From Histoplasma ohiense (Eukaryota > Ascomycota > Eurotiomycetes > Onygenales > Ajellomycetaceae), in assembly GCA_017607445.1 (NCBI GenBank), contig JAEVHH010000002.1, positions 8,028,001 through 8,092,000 of the forward strand: a DNA stretch of 64,000 nucleotides, written 5' to 3'. The translations under genes were made by a program, and so were the position numbers. Under the pieces are notes generated by a model. It had not been told where the DNA came from and did no database searches. It saw only the letters and a program-made list of their open reading frames with translations. Positions 24,597 to 34,345 of the stretch are shown here, in pieces. Within the stretch, counting starts at the first letter, position 1, and each line of letters starts with the position of its first letter.

Positions 24597-25900
24597 ATGC
24601 AGTGTTTGTTGATTCGCAACCCGTTCCAGAGGTTAAAGCCGGTCACGGGCATTGATTTCAACGAGTATGCCGGAAGAGATATTACAGTTGCGGAACTTGT
24701 CGATGGAATAGCTGGAATGGGGTTCCAGGCCAGTGCCATGGGCGACGCTGTGCAAATCATTAACGATATGGTGAGTACACCTTGCTGCTCCTCACCCCTC
24801 TACCCCTCCCCAAACGATTACATCCATCTCCAGCACAGGTGTCACCCAGCAATCACGGGTATGTATATGCCTAACTGGTTGGTTGGCCCTTCCAATTTTA
24901 GAGAACCTGGCGCGATCCGGAAACTGGAGAAAAGACAACTAAATTCCTGGGATATACATCCAACGTTATCTCATCCGGTCTCCGAGAGACATTGCGATAC
25001 CTCGTCCAACACAAACACGTCTCTGCCATTGTCACTACCGCAGGCGGAATCGAGGATGACTTTATTACATGCCTCGCTCCCACCTATCTTGGCTCCTTTG
25101 CGACGCCTGGTCCGTCGCTGCGAGCCAAGGGCCTGAACTGCATCGGCAACCTGATCGTGCCGAATAACAACTATTGCGCTTTCGAGGACTGGGTGATGCC
25201 GATTTTAGACACGATGCTGGAAGAACAGGAGGCATCCGGTGTTTCTACAATGGAGACCGCGTTCCATTGGACCCCGAGTAAGATTATCCGCCGGCTGGGG
25301 AAGGAAATCAACAATGAAAATTCCGTCTACTACTGGGCGTATAAAAATGACATACCCGTCTTCTGCCCTGCGCTAACTGACGGTAGTTTGGGCGACATGA
25401 CGTATTTCCACACATTCAAGTCCTCGCCACGACAGCTCCGCGTTGACATTGTGGAAGACGTGAGGAAAATCAACACGATAGCTGTACGAGCTAAACAGGC
25501 AGGGATGATTATTCTGGGCGGCGGCCTGGTAAAGTACCACATTGCCAATGTGTGTCTGATGCGCAACGGCGCGGAGAGCGCGGTGTATATAAATACGGCG
25601 CAAGAGTTTGATGGGAACGACGCTGGCGCGCGGCCGGATGAAGCAGTGTCATGGGGGAAGATCAAACCGGATGCGAACAGCGTGAAGGTATTTCTTGTTG
25701 TATTATTATTCTACTTCTGCGTCAAATCTTGGCTAGCAATCAATCGGTCTTTATGTATTTCTTTTCGTTTCTTCATGGTGTTGTTTTTAGCTGACTGTTC
25801 GATTTTTCGTTATGAACAGGTATGCGCAGAAGCTACAGTGACATTCCCCATTATTGCTGCAGCGACATTTGCAAGAGGTGACAAGCGGTGGGGAAATTAG
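24597..25900 (+). CDS. dys1: Deoxyhypusine synthase, 346 aa from the in-frame ATG; N-terminal frameshift likely
   Basis: Transfers the aminobutyl group of spermidine to one lysine of eIF5A, the first step of hypusine formation, in the cytosol. Model: 24597-24770, 24902-25687 and 25820-25900; the introns have clear GT-AG ends (CTAAC branch in the first). Family blocks present: [89 protein letters not shown]. The catalytic lysine is at 269, but the usual KHHIAN reads KYHIAN (Tyr270). A more family-like N-terminus starts at the ATG at 24557 ([20 protein letters not shown]), in another frame. It would join the rest if one base near 24632-24636 were absent. This is a real frameshift, an assembly error, or evidence of the alternative start used here. 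Confidence 0.8.
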
Positions 25901-26374
25901 GAGTGTGTGGTTAGATGAATTCCCTATCGATATCTCAAATAAATTTCTCGGTGATTAGTTGGGCACAAAATCAAGAGCATTGCATTTACTCCTCAGAAAC
26001 CTAGTAATAATACTCTTGCTTGATATGCAAGCAGCAATTGGTAAATTGCTCAGAAACCACCGAGATCGATGACTAAACCGCTATCCGAGAGACACGGGTA
26101 GCATGGATGACACATGAAAGACGCCAGAGGGGTATACGAAGGAAATATTATGGAATAAAACATGAGGATATTCGACGATATAATAAAACTTAAAAATGCA
26201 AGTGAATAATAGGAATGAAAACTAAAACCCGGTGAAAAGAAAAAAGAAGGATGAAATCTAACAAATCAAAATTAAATAACGGATGGAAATGCTCTTCTCA
26301 ACCATGCAGAACTGTGCGCGGATGAAATTGATCTTGAGGAATATGAAATTCAAAAGTCATAGATACTCTATTGG
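25901..26374. terminator. Convergent 3' ends of dys1 and the MINDY gene
   Basis: About 470 bp of AT-rich sequence between convergent stop codons, which must hold both 3' UTRs and poly(A) signals. AATAAA-like sites occur on the plus strand (25939, 26154). No gene seen. Confidence 0.5.
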
Positions 26375-28955
26375 TCACATTACTGTGCAATCTCTGCTTC
26401 TATCTCTATCACGAGGGCGAGGAGGAAGAGCGGGATTGGGCGATTCGTCAGCACGTGTGTTGCCAGCTCGGTTTGGTACTAGGTTATTATTATTGAATCC
26501 AGAGCTTGAGGATCTTGGTCCAACTATACTGGGGTTGCTGATCCGGGAGCCGTGATACTGCGAATGGTCCGGGGAAAGGGTATATGCTGGATTGCTGGCA
26601 GCCTGTTCGTATGTTGGCGGTGGCGCGTCAGAGATGAGGTTGGCCGCCGGGGTCCGGGCTGGCGGGATAAGTGATCGAATTTCGTGTGGTTGGGGTGCAC
26701 GACGGCTGGCGGGCGAGCTGAATTGTTGTTGGCGAAAGTTTGAACTGCTGCTGGGGCGATGTGTAACTCCCTGAAATTGTGACGATGGAAAACGTGAAGT
26801 CTGAATTTGTGCTTGGTTACGTGGAGTTGAACGCCGGTGCTCTTCCTCGTCCTGAAACTGAAGGGCCAAAGCAAGCGCGTAGTCTGCGTCTGTTTGCTCC
26901 GTATTGTTAATTTGATTTCCAATAGTCCCATTTAAGTTATTTCTTTGAGTTGATTCACATGATGTCGCTAGGTCGTTTTGGGTAGGCTGTTGAAGTAGAG
27001 CTACAGGCTGTGGAGAATTTCCAACGGGTTGAAAATCCCCTGAAAAAAAGCTAGAATTACCTCCGTCGACATCAACTAGGCTTTCCCACACGATATCTTC
27101 GTGGCCAACGTATCCAGCATCGGTTACAAGCGTAAAAAGTTGGTTCGACAGTGGATGTTTGAAGAGTGTAGAGAAATGATCATTTCGAAAGAGAATTGAC
27201 ATAGATCCGGGCTTCAGACATCTCTGGAGATGCTCCAGACCAAAGATACTCAGCTGGGTAGCGTTTTCAACGTTAACGAAATGATGGATTCTGTCGATAT
27301 CTTCTATTAACTTCTCCTCGTCAGACGTGAGACATTGCCCATGAACGACGCGGTGTTCCAGTTCTTCTTTCCGAAAGTGCAGTAACTGAATATCTTCATG
27401 ACTTTGTGCGACACGGTTTAGCGCTGCATATGCCGCAGAGGATGGTTCCGCGAGCCAGCCATGAACTAGCGGTAACTTAAAGCTACCGTACAGTATAGTA
27501 TCAGTGGTCTCAAGGAAGCTCCCAGGTAAATCAGAGATACCGTTTTGCTATAATGTGTTAGGTGGGAAGTCAGAAGCATCAACAGATCTATTGATGAGCA
27601 CTTACCAAAACCAACCGTGGATTTACATTCATCCCTGTATGTAGCATGACAAGAAAGGAACTCAGGGCCTCGATATCCGGAAGTTTTTCAGCTTTATCTA
27701 TGTATGAAGTAATATCATCGAACAGCGCTTGCATTAACAATCCTAACGAAATTTTCTCCCGTAGCTGGAGGGCTTTTACAACAGGCGACGGCGAATCCGC
27801 GCTGCTCCGCAGTACTAGTCCATTGACGAGGGCCAGAAGGGGGCATGGGCCGTTTTCGTTCTGTACCAAAACGGGCGATTTACGAGAACTAGTAATCCCA
27901 TCCGTCCAGTTAATCTGGCGAATATCATAGGTTTCAGATAGCTTTTTCTGCAGTACAGGAATAGGTTGTCCAGATTTGTCCGGATGTGATAGCGGCGGTT
28001 GTCGCAGATCAATTGTAGCGTCAGGAGTCGTGGGCTTCGAGGTCGATGAACTCCGTTCATCCGGATTGGATAGAGTCTCATTTGATTGGCCTTCAACATG
28101 AGGATCAAATAAACTGTTCATGGGAGGTACATCCGTTTTGGTACTTTCGTTTGGTTTGATTTCTTTTGAAGAACTCGATTCACTGAAATTGGCCTGCTGA
28201 AAATTTTGAATGATCCGATCCGCTCTGTCTAATTGATAATATGGGTCTGATGATTGGATGGTTATAGATGGGGCCGTGTCGGCTAACGGCTCCTTCCCTT
28301 TCTCTAGAAGCGGACTCACAGTTTCTATTACTTGCGGGCCAGCTTTAAGGTCACCTTCATAGTGGCAGGACATGTAAGGTATTTGAGAAGATAGCTGTGC
28401 AAACTCTCCATCTACTCCTTGTGATAGATGTAGGTGTGTAATAGAATTCCCTATCAGATCAATGAGCGATTTACACTGGTAATCTGCGGGTCTAATGATG
28501 GAACATAACATTTGGAACAACCTACCCTCTTGACGGCCATCCGAACTGCCGGATTGTGGAAATTCAAACGGGTCCGGGCCAGAGATGGAACTTTTCCGAA
28601 GGCCACCGCCATTTTGCCTAGCCTTCAAAAACGGATTATTTGGACGAAGCTGGCCAGGCCTAGTAGTATGCATCAACCCATCCTGAATAGAAGACCTCAT
28701 GGAAATTTCGAGTTTCGAATCAAGGCTAGAAACACTCTCGTTTTCTTTCTCGGGATCTTCAAGAGAAGAATCCAATATTTGTGCGCCTCTGTCAAACTGG
28801 CCGGGCTGGTGCAGAAGTTGACTAGCTAACGCATCAGGCTGCGACGATAGGGCAATGTCTCCAGTAGCCGGACGACATATTGATTCCTGAATATACGCGT
28901 TAGATGCTTCATTATTCGCTACAGAGGAGGAGGGTACAGGAGGAGGGTACATCAT
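26375..28955 (-). CDS. MINDY-family (FAM63-like) K48-specific deubiquitinase, 840 aa from the downstream ATG
   Basis: Cysteine protease of the MINDY family (yeast Miy1/YPL191C), which trims K48-linked ubiquitin chains. Model: complement of 26375-27547 and 27606-28955, with a 58-bp intron. The catalytic glutamine and cysteine lie in VLVQNENGPCPLLALVNGL (Cys about residue 371). The catalytic histidine lies in FRNDHFSTLFKH in exon 2. Downstream, DADYALALALQFQDEEEH is a ubiquitin-interacting motif of the type used by MINDY proteins. The protein ends CTVM, a CAAX-like prenylation box; yeast MINDY homologues also have CAAX ends, so membrane anchoring is likely. The first ~340 residues are Ser/Pro-rich and probably disordered. 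The start is uncertain because a 13-bp tandem duplication at 28925-28950 separates an upstream frame (ATG at 29127) from this one. Confidence 0.9.
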
Positions 28956-29127
28956 CTAGGTCTGGCGGGGCAGAGTCGGAGAAGGGTGACTTTGGAACCG
29001 GGATTTGTGACGACAGAGGACTTTGAGCATAGGATGTCGAATTACAGGGTGGATGCGGTAAACGATTATTACCATCCTGGATGTGCTGATCATCTGGATA
29101 GTTAGGAGACACCTTTCCCAGAGCCAT
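28951..29127 (-). pseudogene. Out-of-frame N-terminal segment upstream of the MINDY gene
   Basis: The ATG at 29127 opens a Pro/Ser-rich frame (MALGKVSPNYPDDQ...) that resembles a normal disordered MINDY N-terminus up to PDLDD. It then runs into two identical copies of the 13-mer AGGAGGAGGGTAC (plus strand) and stops at TAA about 12 codons later. Removing one copy would put this frame exactly in phase with the main one. It is therefore either a broken N-terminus or now an upstream ORF. Confidence 0.6.
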
Positions 29128-29869
29128 GGTAAATCACTTAGTGGAAACGTGAGCGCGATTCTCGAAGCAAAAGCACATTCTCGTCCTACGAGTTGCCCTG
29201 TAGATCGGAGTCAATGGAAGAGAGAAGAAAGAAATGTAGGCAATAATTTTCCTTCTTCCATTTGCTAACGGAAGATCCCGGACATAGACTTATTCCCGTT
29301 TGAAGGCAACTTCCAGACACATGGCGGATGAGTGTGAAATGCCAATAGTAAACGTAATGTTGAGGATCGCTGATAAGATCGGAGATTAAGATGTTAGAAA
29401 ACGGATGATCCGCTAGGATTGGAAGGGCATCAATAGCCAGAGTCCTTTCATCAGCGCAGTTTCTAACGGCGACGCTATGCAGCAATGATGAAGTCGATTG
29501 ATCCCAACCAAATGTCTTTGGACGCAACGAGAAATGCGCCTGCCTTGGAAGGGTTTGATGTGTTTGTGTTGTTTGCGTTGTTTGTTCTACTACTCGTAAC
29601 TATGCCCGGAAGTATATATATCCGATATTTCATTAGGAAAAAAAATAGATATAACTAAAAAGTTATATAGAAATCTAAAATCTAAAATCTAAATTACCCA
29701 TTCCAGCCTCTGTCGCAATTGTTCTGCTCTATCCCCTCCGCCCCCAAAACATCCGAAGAAAAATAGGCAAAAAATAATAAAGGGTAATTAATTATTCTCC
29801 GTAATGGCTCTTTATGGTTAGACTACAGCCCAGCCCGTTGTATAATTTATTTCCTCATTTTGTCTGCAG
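29128..29869. promoter_or_regulatory. Divergent intergenic region between the MINDY gene and trm6
   Basis: About 740 bp between divergent starts. The segment at 29640-29700 is AT-rich with a short repeated AATCTAAA motif. A TCTGCAG just before the TRM6 ATG could be a 5' UTR acceptor. No coding frame supported. Confidence 0.5.
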
Positions 29870-31797
29870 ATGCATTCGACAGTCCAACCCCACGCCTATA
29901 TTGCGTTAGGGCTGCCGTCAGATACAATCAAGGTCCATCAAATAATCCCTAATACGTATGTTTTGGGACCCCCGTGGACATATTTCCTTTATTGTTTCGA
30001 TTCTCAAGGAATCATGCTACCCTTCCCATCCCACTACGTTCGCGAACTGACAAGCTACTTAGGATAATATCGCTTGGAAAATACGGTTCATTCTTTGCAA
30101 ACCAGATCATAGGGCGACCTTACCATCTCACCTTCGAGATTCTTGATCAGCCACATGCGGAAGGCAATCACGCGCTTCGTATCGTTCCAGCGGCTGAGTT
30201 GCATGCAGAATCATTAATAGCTGATGAGTCTATTCTCGGGGAAGATGAGGATAACGAGGAGTTTCGGCACATTGAAAGTCCCATGCGGACAAACCGAGAT
30301 ACTGTTGATGATAATTCGAGTCAGCTTATGACTATGGACGAAATTGAGGCTTTGAAGGCGGGAACCACACATGCTGGCAGGGAGATCATCAACAAACTTC
30401 TCGAGTCCCATTCCGGCCTAGATAAAAAGACTGACTTTTCGCTGGCCAAATACACACTGAGAAAAAGGAAAAAATACCTAAAGCGGTTCTCTGTCCTACC
30501 CCTGGATATACCCCTCCTCACTCGCTGGATGTTAGAGCAGAAAGATGCCACAAAAGTTTTGGAGCTAAGGGATGAGGTAATCGGGCTCATAGGCTGCTGG
30601 GCGAATGTCCATAATGGCGGAAATGCATTCATGGTTTCAGAGGCAACCGAAATGCACAAGGCTAGTCGCTGGCTGATTATTGACGACACTGGAGGCCTGG
30701 TTGTGGCAGCCATGGCAGAGCGTATGGGAATACTCTATCCTCATGAGACTTACGTTCGAGACCTAGAAGACGATGAGCTCCACTCACGGCTTCAAACCGA
30801 GATATCCGATGGCCCAAAACCGCAAAATTCCAGCCAATATAGCCCTGCACAACCAAACAGCGACTCATCTCGGCCCGCTGACACCGCTGCTTCGTCAGCT
30901 CGCCGTCAACGCTTTTCCCCGGGGATGTCCTTTAACAATACCACGCTCACTATGATCCATCCCAATGCTCAGCCTAACCTATCACTTCTCAAGTACTTCT
31001 CGTTTGATGTTGGCGACCCATCTCCTTCACACCCCCTTCATACCAATCTCAAAACTTTATCTTGGCTGCAGCTCCTCGACCCTTCCACAGATCCGGTGTA
31101 TTCCAATGAACCTCCGGTCGCATCAGAAACCGATCTAGCGAATTTGAAACCAAATAAACGTGGCATGTACTATCGCAAACGCCGGCGGTGGAATAAAGTT
31201 CGCAGAGTTGTCGACGAAACCCGGGCAGGCGGTTTTGATGGCCTAATAGTTGCTAGTTTAATGGACCCAACATCAATATTGAAGCACACAGTGCCCTTAT
31301 TATCCGGCTCTGCTCCAGTGGTGGTTTACGCACCACACATCGAACCATTAGTGATGCTAGCAGACTTTTACTCTACGGCCCGACGCACTGCGTACATTAG
31401 TCGTCTGCGCATCGTTTCCCAAAAGGACCCGGTCTCCACCAACGGGAATCCTAATCATGTCAAGGATCAGGACGGACCGATGCAAGACGAGGCAACCGCA
31501 ATCAACGAACGTGATTTCCCAGTTGACCCGACGCTCCTTCTGTCTCCGACCATACAAACATCGCGCGTAAGGCCATGGCAGGTGCTTCCTGGCCGAACAC
31601 ATCCACTAATGACAGGGCGAGGGGGTGCTGAGGGATATGTTTTCCATGCTCTCCGGGCCTTGCCCGCTTTAGGGAAAGTCGAAGCGAGAGGCCATCAAGC
31701 AAATAAGAAAAGGAGGACGGAAATCCGGAGCCAGCACAGTACGAGAGATGCCACTCCAGCAGCTACCATTATCTCGGACACCCAGAATCGCAGTTAA
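29870..31797 (+). CDS. trm6: tRNA (adenine-N1-)-methyltransferase non-catalytic subunit Trm6/Gcd10, 606 aa
   Basis: Non-catalytic, tRNA-binding partner of Trm61. The nuclear complex makes m1A58, which stabilises initiator tRNA-Met in yeast. Model: 29870-29955 joined to 30063-31797. The 107-bp intron starts GTATGT and ends CTTAG, and joins IIPNT to IISLGKYGSFFANQIIGRPYHLTFEI, the usual Gcd10 N-terminal block. Other family segments: LTMDEIEALKAG-like (QLMTMDEIEALKAGTTHAG), SLAKYTLRKRKKYLKRF, MLEQKDATKVLELRDE, and a C-terminal Rossmann-like half with GGFDGLIVASLMDPTSIL, APVVVYAPHIEPL and RPWQVLPGRTHPLMTGRGG. Length is normal for filamentous fungi. Confidence 0.93.
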
Positions 31798-33150
31798 GAA
31801 TATGGTAACTGCCTATTTGTACCAATATATCCTCAATCTAATAGCTAGTAATTTCTGGATGTAACCTTTCACCGCCCACGCATCCGAACTCTCTCGCTGG
31901 GCTCAAATTAGCACATTAGAACGCTAGAAGCACTGTTTTTCTTTCAGATCTATAGGCGGTTATTTCTTTTCTCTTCTTCTATTTTTTTTAAAGGGAGGGG
32001 TGGGCGCAAAATACAAATTTGAACATCCTTGAGCTCCGCTTGACGAATGGGAGTTAAAATATGGGGCGAGTAGTGACGAGCGGTTGAGCAGAATACTAAT
32101 ACTAGTATGATGATGTTCTTAAGGTAAAGGGGGGAATGAGATTTGGGGAAAATAAGGTTCATCAAACCCATGGCACCAAGTTGTTTGAACCGTGGAAAAG
32201 TCTTTCAGGCCGTTATCCCATCCACAACAAGTCATGCTCAACTTGCTGCGCTTGTTAGTGGTACATCAGGCAGTAGACGAGTACCCGGTGTAGCTTGAAA
32301 CACTAACCATGTAGGGAGTAAATTAGCTTTCTGAGAATTCCATTTTGGCATGGGTAACTCGATGGTTGAGGGTCTCTTCAGCCTACGCGGTCAACACCGC
32401 GTGCGACGACCTCGAAATCTCTCAGCAAGTATGCAAAACAATATAATGATATCTAGTTATAAATACAATTAACCAAGTTAACTAAGTTACTAATAAAGTT
32501 GTTATGTAACTAGTTATTCAATCTGTAAGTGCGCGAACCAAATAACTAGGTTATACAAGCAAGCCACTTCTCCAGAGTTAATCTGCAGTGATGAGAAAAT
32601 TAGATTTCTTTCAGAGGCTTGAGGCTTCTGTAACAATATTTGACTCGCACTAGGATTTAAGCTGTAAACATGTTACTGGCACCAAGTATTTCTGTTCCAT
32701 TATTTAAAGCTTCTAGAGGGTTTTGAAGGAGCTAATGCAAGTGATGTTTAACTAGAGCTAACCTAAATCTTGAGATTCTTCAAGTAGCTTGGAATGGAGG
32801 TATTTGGAAATGGTAAAGTATTAATTTAGAGCTTAAATTATAAGTGTGAGTCATAACTTCTTATAGCAACCTCCATATACAACCTTTACACTGGGTAGAA
32901 ATTGATATGGTAAGCTTGTTACATATGTGTTTAAAGGCTTGATATCTAATTTGGCATTAAAACCACACAGCCTCCATTCATTTGGGCCCTGGTATGGAGA
33001 TTTTTTTTATGTTTTTATCATGCGCAAGGTGTCTAAAGACTTATTTTTTCACTTTTTAACCAGCTTATTAAGAACTCTGTTAATTGCAGTGAATAAATGT
33101 TGAATAGTTAGTTATGATTTAGTTATTTGTGATAATTACTTTGTTTAACT
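31798..33150. other. AT-rich intergenic DNA
   Basis: From about 32.4 kb the sequence becomes strongly AT-rich with degenerate AACTAGTTA-type motifs (32450-32530). No gene, RNA or bounded repeat is supported. Confidence 0.5.
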
Positions 33151-33210
33151 AATGTATTTCACCACTTTCAAGGTTTCTGCCACTTCCTGAGACACTATAT
33201 CACATGATAT
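33151..33210 (+). repeat. Left arm of a ~520-bp inverted-repeat element interrupted by the TRIM
   Basis: AATGTATTTCACCACTTTC and then CCTGAGACACTATATCACAT are matched in inverted orientation at 34134-34075, with identity of about 85 percent over 60 bp. The TRIM at 33250-33705 lies between the arms, so the element would be about 520 bp without it. No coding capacity. A DNA-transposon/MITE origin is an inference. Confidence 0.6.
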
Positions 33211-33249
33211 AGTGTGATTAAGAAACATCAATTAGAGAAATGCAACTTC

Positions 33250-33334
33250 TGTTGAGGGGTTTGGATTGGTTCATCCCCTCTACTACCAGCATGGTGCTGG
33301 TGTGAGAGAGCTCTTTTGCCCCAGTGGTCTAACA
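33250..33334 (+). repeat. TRIM 5' LTR, 85 bp
   Basis: Begins TGTTGAGGGGTTTGGATTGG and ends GCCCCAGTGGTCTAACA, with the TG...CA ends of retroviral-type LTRs. This is the longest copy of the family in the window. Confidence 0.85.
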
Positions 33335-33354
33335 GATTATGAGGCCTGTGTCAG
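33335..33354 (+). other. Candidate primer-binding site (half initiator tRNA-Met)
   Basis: GATTATGAGGCCTGTGTCAG follows the 5' LTR. TTATGAG is the complement of the initiator anticodon loop CUCAUAA, and the following GCCTGTG fits the complement of the anticodon stem with one mismatch and one C-to-T change. Copia of Drosophila and yeast Ty5 use this kind of internal tRNA fragment. Confidence 0.6.
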
Positions 33355-33627
33355 TGCAATCACTGCAAGGTGTGCTAACATGCTATCACAGGTTTGAATC
33401 AGAGATTATCCAAATAAAAAAGTCCTATCCCACTAATGCACAGTTCTTAAAAAGTCCGGACAAAATAAGTGCTTAGTCACTCTGAATCCTTGGACCAGAA
33501 CAAACAAGGGCCTAGTTCCCCAGCTGACCACTAAGAAAAAAAAAAAAAAAAAAAAATTGGCAGTGGAAGGGTAGAACAAAGACAGACCTGGTTCTCAGCT
33601 AGTCAAGATGAGTAGTTGTGAGTCTGT

Positions 33628-33634
33628 GGGGGGG
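33628..33634 (+). other. TRIM polypurine tract (G7)
   Basis: Seven G residues directly abut the first T of the 3' LTR, the position of a plus-strand primer in LTR retrotransposons. Confidence 0.75.
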
Positions 33635-33705
33635 TGTTGAGGGGTTTGGATTGGTTCGTCCCCTCTACTATCAGCATGGTGCTCTTTTGCCCCAGTGATC
33701 TAACA
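33635..33705 (+). repeat. TRIM 3' LTR, 71 bp
   Basis: Same ends as the 5' LTR. Differs by a 14-bp deletion and a few substitutions, so the insertion is not very recent. Confidence 0.85.
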
Positions 33706-34069
33706 ACTTCAACCTCAATCATATAAGTAGCTGAGTCAGCATCTGTTGCTAGAGTATTAGTCATCAGTTGAGAACTTGAGAAATATTCTTCTTTTTCTTT
33801 TCTAACAGTAAATAGATAAATATTATTTCTAGTTATTTTAAAGTCTGTGTATAATTTCTAGATATAACTTACATCTCTATATTAATTAGAGTAGCCGCTG
33901 GGTGCTACCGAGTCTCTAACTTAGCAAGCTTCTCACTGAATATAAGGTAAGATCGGGGCTTATATAGTGTTGCTGAGCTTGATCACTAAGTCAGAAGATA
34001 GTGCCACTATCACAGGTTAAGATAAGTGATCTGAGTGATCCAAGTGATCCACTATGTCATTGTAACAAG

Positions 34070-34134
34070 TTTTGACATCATGTGATTTAGTGTCTCAGGG
34101 AGTGGTGTGTCTCAGAAAGTGGTGAAATACATTA
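34070..34134 (-). repeat. Right arm of the interrupted inverted-repeat element
   Basis: Reverse complement of the arm at 33151-33210 (AATGTATTTCACCACTTTC at its outer end). Its outer edge lies directly beside the target duplication of the solo LTR at 34140. Confidence 0.6.
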
Positions 34135-34139
34135 TTTTT

Positions 34140-34240
34140 TGTGAGAGGGTTGCTCTTAGTTGGTTGTTTATCTATCTAGTGGCAACTAATATATGTATGT
34201 GTGGGTCACGTGGGATAGGGCTTGTGTAGTAGCTCCAACA
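34140..34240 (+). mobile_element. Solo LTR, second family, 101 bp
   Basis: Starts TGTGAGAGGGTTGCTCTTAG and ends GTGTAGTAGCTCCAACA. Flanked by TTTTT on both sides (34135-34139 and 34241-34245). The duplication is low complexity, so on its own it is weak, but the TG...CA ends and the related copy at 34287 support the call. Confidence 0.65.
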
Positions 34241-34286
34241 TTTTTGTGTCTAATTAGTCACCTACTAGATTGACCAGTTAGTTATA

Positions 34287-34345
34287 TGTAAGAGGGTTGA
34301 ACCATGTTGTGGGTCACGTGGGATAGGGCTTGTGTAGGACCAACA
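34287..34345 (+). mobile_element. Solo LTR, second family, 59 bp (shortened)
   Basis: Starts TGTAAGAGGGTTGAACCATG, shares the 29-bp core GTGGGTCACG...TGTGTAG with the copy at 34140 and ends GGACCAACA. Flanks are TTATA (left) and CTATA (right), one mismatch. Relative to the longer copy about 40 bp is missing between head and core. Confidence 0.6.

Larger units (their letters stand above)
33250..33705 (+). mobile_element. TRIM: non-autonomous short-LTR retrotransposon, 456 bp, TSD ACTTC
   Basis: Two direct LTRs (33250-33334 and 33635-33705) flank a 300-bp non-coding interior. Both start TGTTGAGGGG and end CTAACA. The second lacks 14 bp that lie between two GCT triplets in the first. A G7 polypurine tract abuts the 3' LTR. 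The sequence just inside the 5' LTR fits a primer site for half-molecule initiator tRNA-Met. A perfect 5-bp duplication, ACTTC, flanks it (33245-33249 and 33706-33710). There is no open reading frame, so it must be moved in trans, probably by a copia-type element. The interior contains an A21 run at 33536-33556. Confidence 0.88.
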
